Positions 21,431 through 21,751 of a DNA stretch of 21,751 nt are shown one piece after another. Each line of letters begins with the position of its first letter. Positions within the stretch are counted from its first letter, which is position 1. Under the pieces are notes generated by a model. It ran no database searches, was not told the DNA's origin, and saw only the letters and a list, made by a program, of their open reading frames with translations. The DNA comes from CAZBEA01 sp964519355 (lineage in GTDB: Bacteria > Patescibacteriota > Microgenomatia > Levybacterales > GWA1-39-11). Where the stretch lies: the NCBI GenBank assembly GCA_964519355.1, contig CAZFJW010000015.1:1-21751 (forward strand), given 5' to 3'. A program made the translations under genes and the position numbers.

Positions 21431-21473
21431 ATCCTTGGTACTCTATAGATCAGAAAAAGGAGGTGATTTTTCA

Positions 21474-21751
21474 ATGTTTAATCCAGTAAAAGGAGTTGGA
21501 CAGTTAGGACAACTCAAAAAACTACGAGACGAAGCCAAAAAAATTCAAGACGAACTAGGACATATTGAAGTTGAAGAGGAACGAGGAAGAGCATACGTTA
21601 AGCTCACAGCAGATATGAAAGTGAAAAGTGTTCGAGTGAATGGTGAGGAAATGAATGATCTCAAAGATGCGTTAAATGAAGCCATTGAAAAAGCTCAGAA
21701 AAAAGCAGCCCACAAAATGCAGGAAATGGGAGGCGGACTTATGGGTCTTTT
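21474..21751 (+). CDS. ybaB: YbaB/EbfC family nucleoid-associated protein, 3' end cut by the window
   Basis: 92 visible residues. MFNPVKGVGQLGQLKKLRDEAKKIQDELGHIEVEEERGRAYVKLTADMKVKSVRVNGEEM is the family's N-terminal helix plus the beta strands; the second helix has EAIEKAQKKAAHKMQEMGGGLMGL. Small dimeric proteins that bind DNA and are usually encoded between dnaX and recR. Start fixed by AGGAGGTGAT (21458-21467), 6 nt before the ATG. Here dnaX is 3 kb upstream, separated by metK and the isoprenoid genes on the other strand. Confidence 0.95.
   Translation, partial: MFNPVKGVGQLGQLKKLRDEAKKIQDELGHIEVEEERGRAYVKLTADMKVKSVRVNGEEMNDLKDALNEAIEKAQKKAAHKMQEMGGGLMGL

Overview
The window is AT-rich bacterial chromosome with short intergenic gaps. 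It looks like a Candidate Phyla Radiation (Patescibacteria) genome, possibly Microgenomates-like. The reasons are the gene mix (DUF5674, very small membrane proteins, large modular secreted protease), the compactness and the many lineage-specific hypotheticals. This is inference from gene content; there is no rRNA here to prove it. TGA is used as an ordinary stop (for example at 2130-2132 and on the minus strand at 20265-20263), so the recoded-UGA CPR lineages are unlikely.

Layout. 1-2.1 kb: 3' part of a secreted subtilisin-like protease with FN3, PKD and jelly-roll-like modules. 2.2-6.5 kb: an ATP-grasp enzyme, convergent with an Sfp-like phosphopantetheinyl transferase, a two-TM protein of unknown function and an ACT-domain regulator-like protein. 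6.6-9.05 kb: small SD-led genes (unknown 77 aa, YCII-family, 56-aa two-TM protein), an archaeal-type Ham1/ITPase and a Cof-type HAD phosphatase. 9.07-13.3 kb, all minus strand: radical SAM/SPASM-like protein, a transglutaminase-like Cys-His-Asp protein, a nucleoside 2-deoxyribosyltransferase-like protein coupled to a CMP/guanine-deaminase-family protein, and a single-TM hypothetical. 13.3-13.63 kb: a repeat-rich divergent intergenic region. 13.6-18.45 kb, plus strand: DUF5674 with an overlapping helical partner, ychF, a Tic20/DUF4870-like membrane protein, HIT, rpsU-ybeY, dnaX. 18.45-21.4 kb, minus strand: metK behind a SAM riboswitch, and ispH-idi-like. 21.47 kb to the end: ybaB/ebfC.

Most interesting signals: (1) a compact SAM riboswitch upstream of metK with a readable terminator/antiterminator switch; (2) a candidate programmed -1 frameshift in dnaX (A7 run, hairpin, immediate -1 stop) that would make a short gamma-like product; (3) two clearly different start-site classes: genes whose TATAAT lies about 6-9 nt before the start codon (leaderless) versus small genes with a near-complete AGGAGGTGA Shine-Dalgarno; (4) an in-frame 14-codon leader ORF ending 3 nt before ychF; (5) an 18-nt repeat in two successive intergenic gaps around the radical SAM and transglutaminase-like genes; (6) the repeat-rich region at 13.34-13.55 kb; (7) an Idi-like enzyme with Ser at the catalytic Cys position, coupled to ispH.

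Functionally the right half is housekeeping (replication, ribosome biogenesis, SAM synthesis, isoprenoid end steps). The left half and the 9-13 kb block are accessory, with nucleotide-handling enzymes (Ham1, NDT-like, deaminase, HAD) scattered among unknowns.
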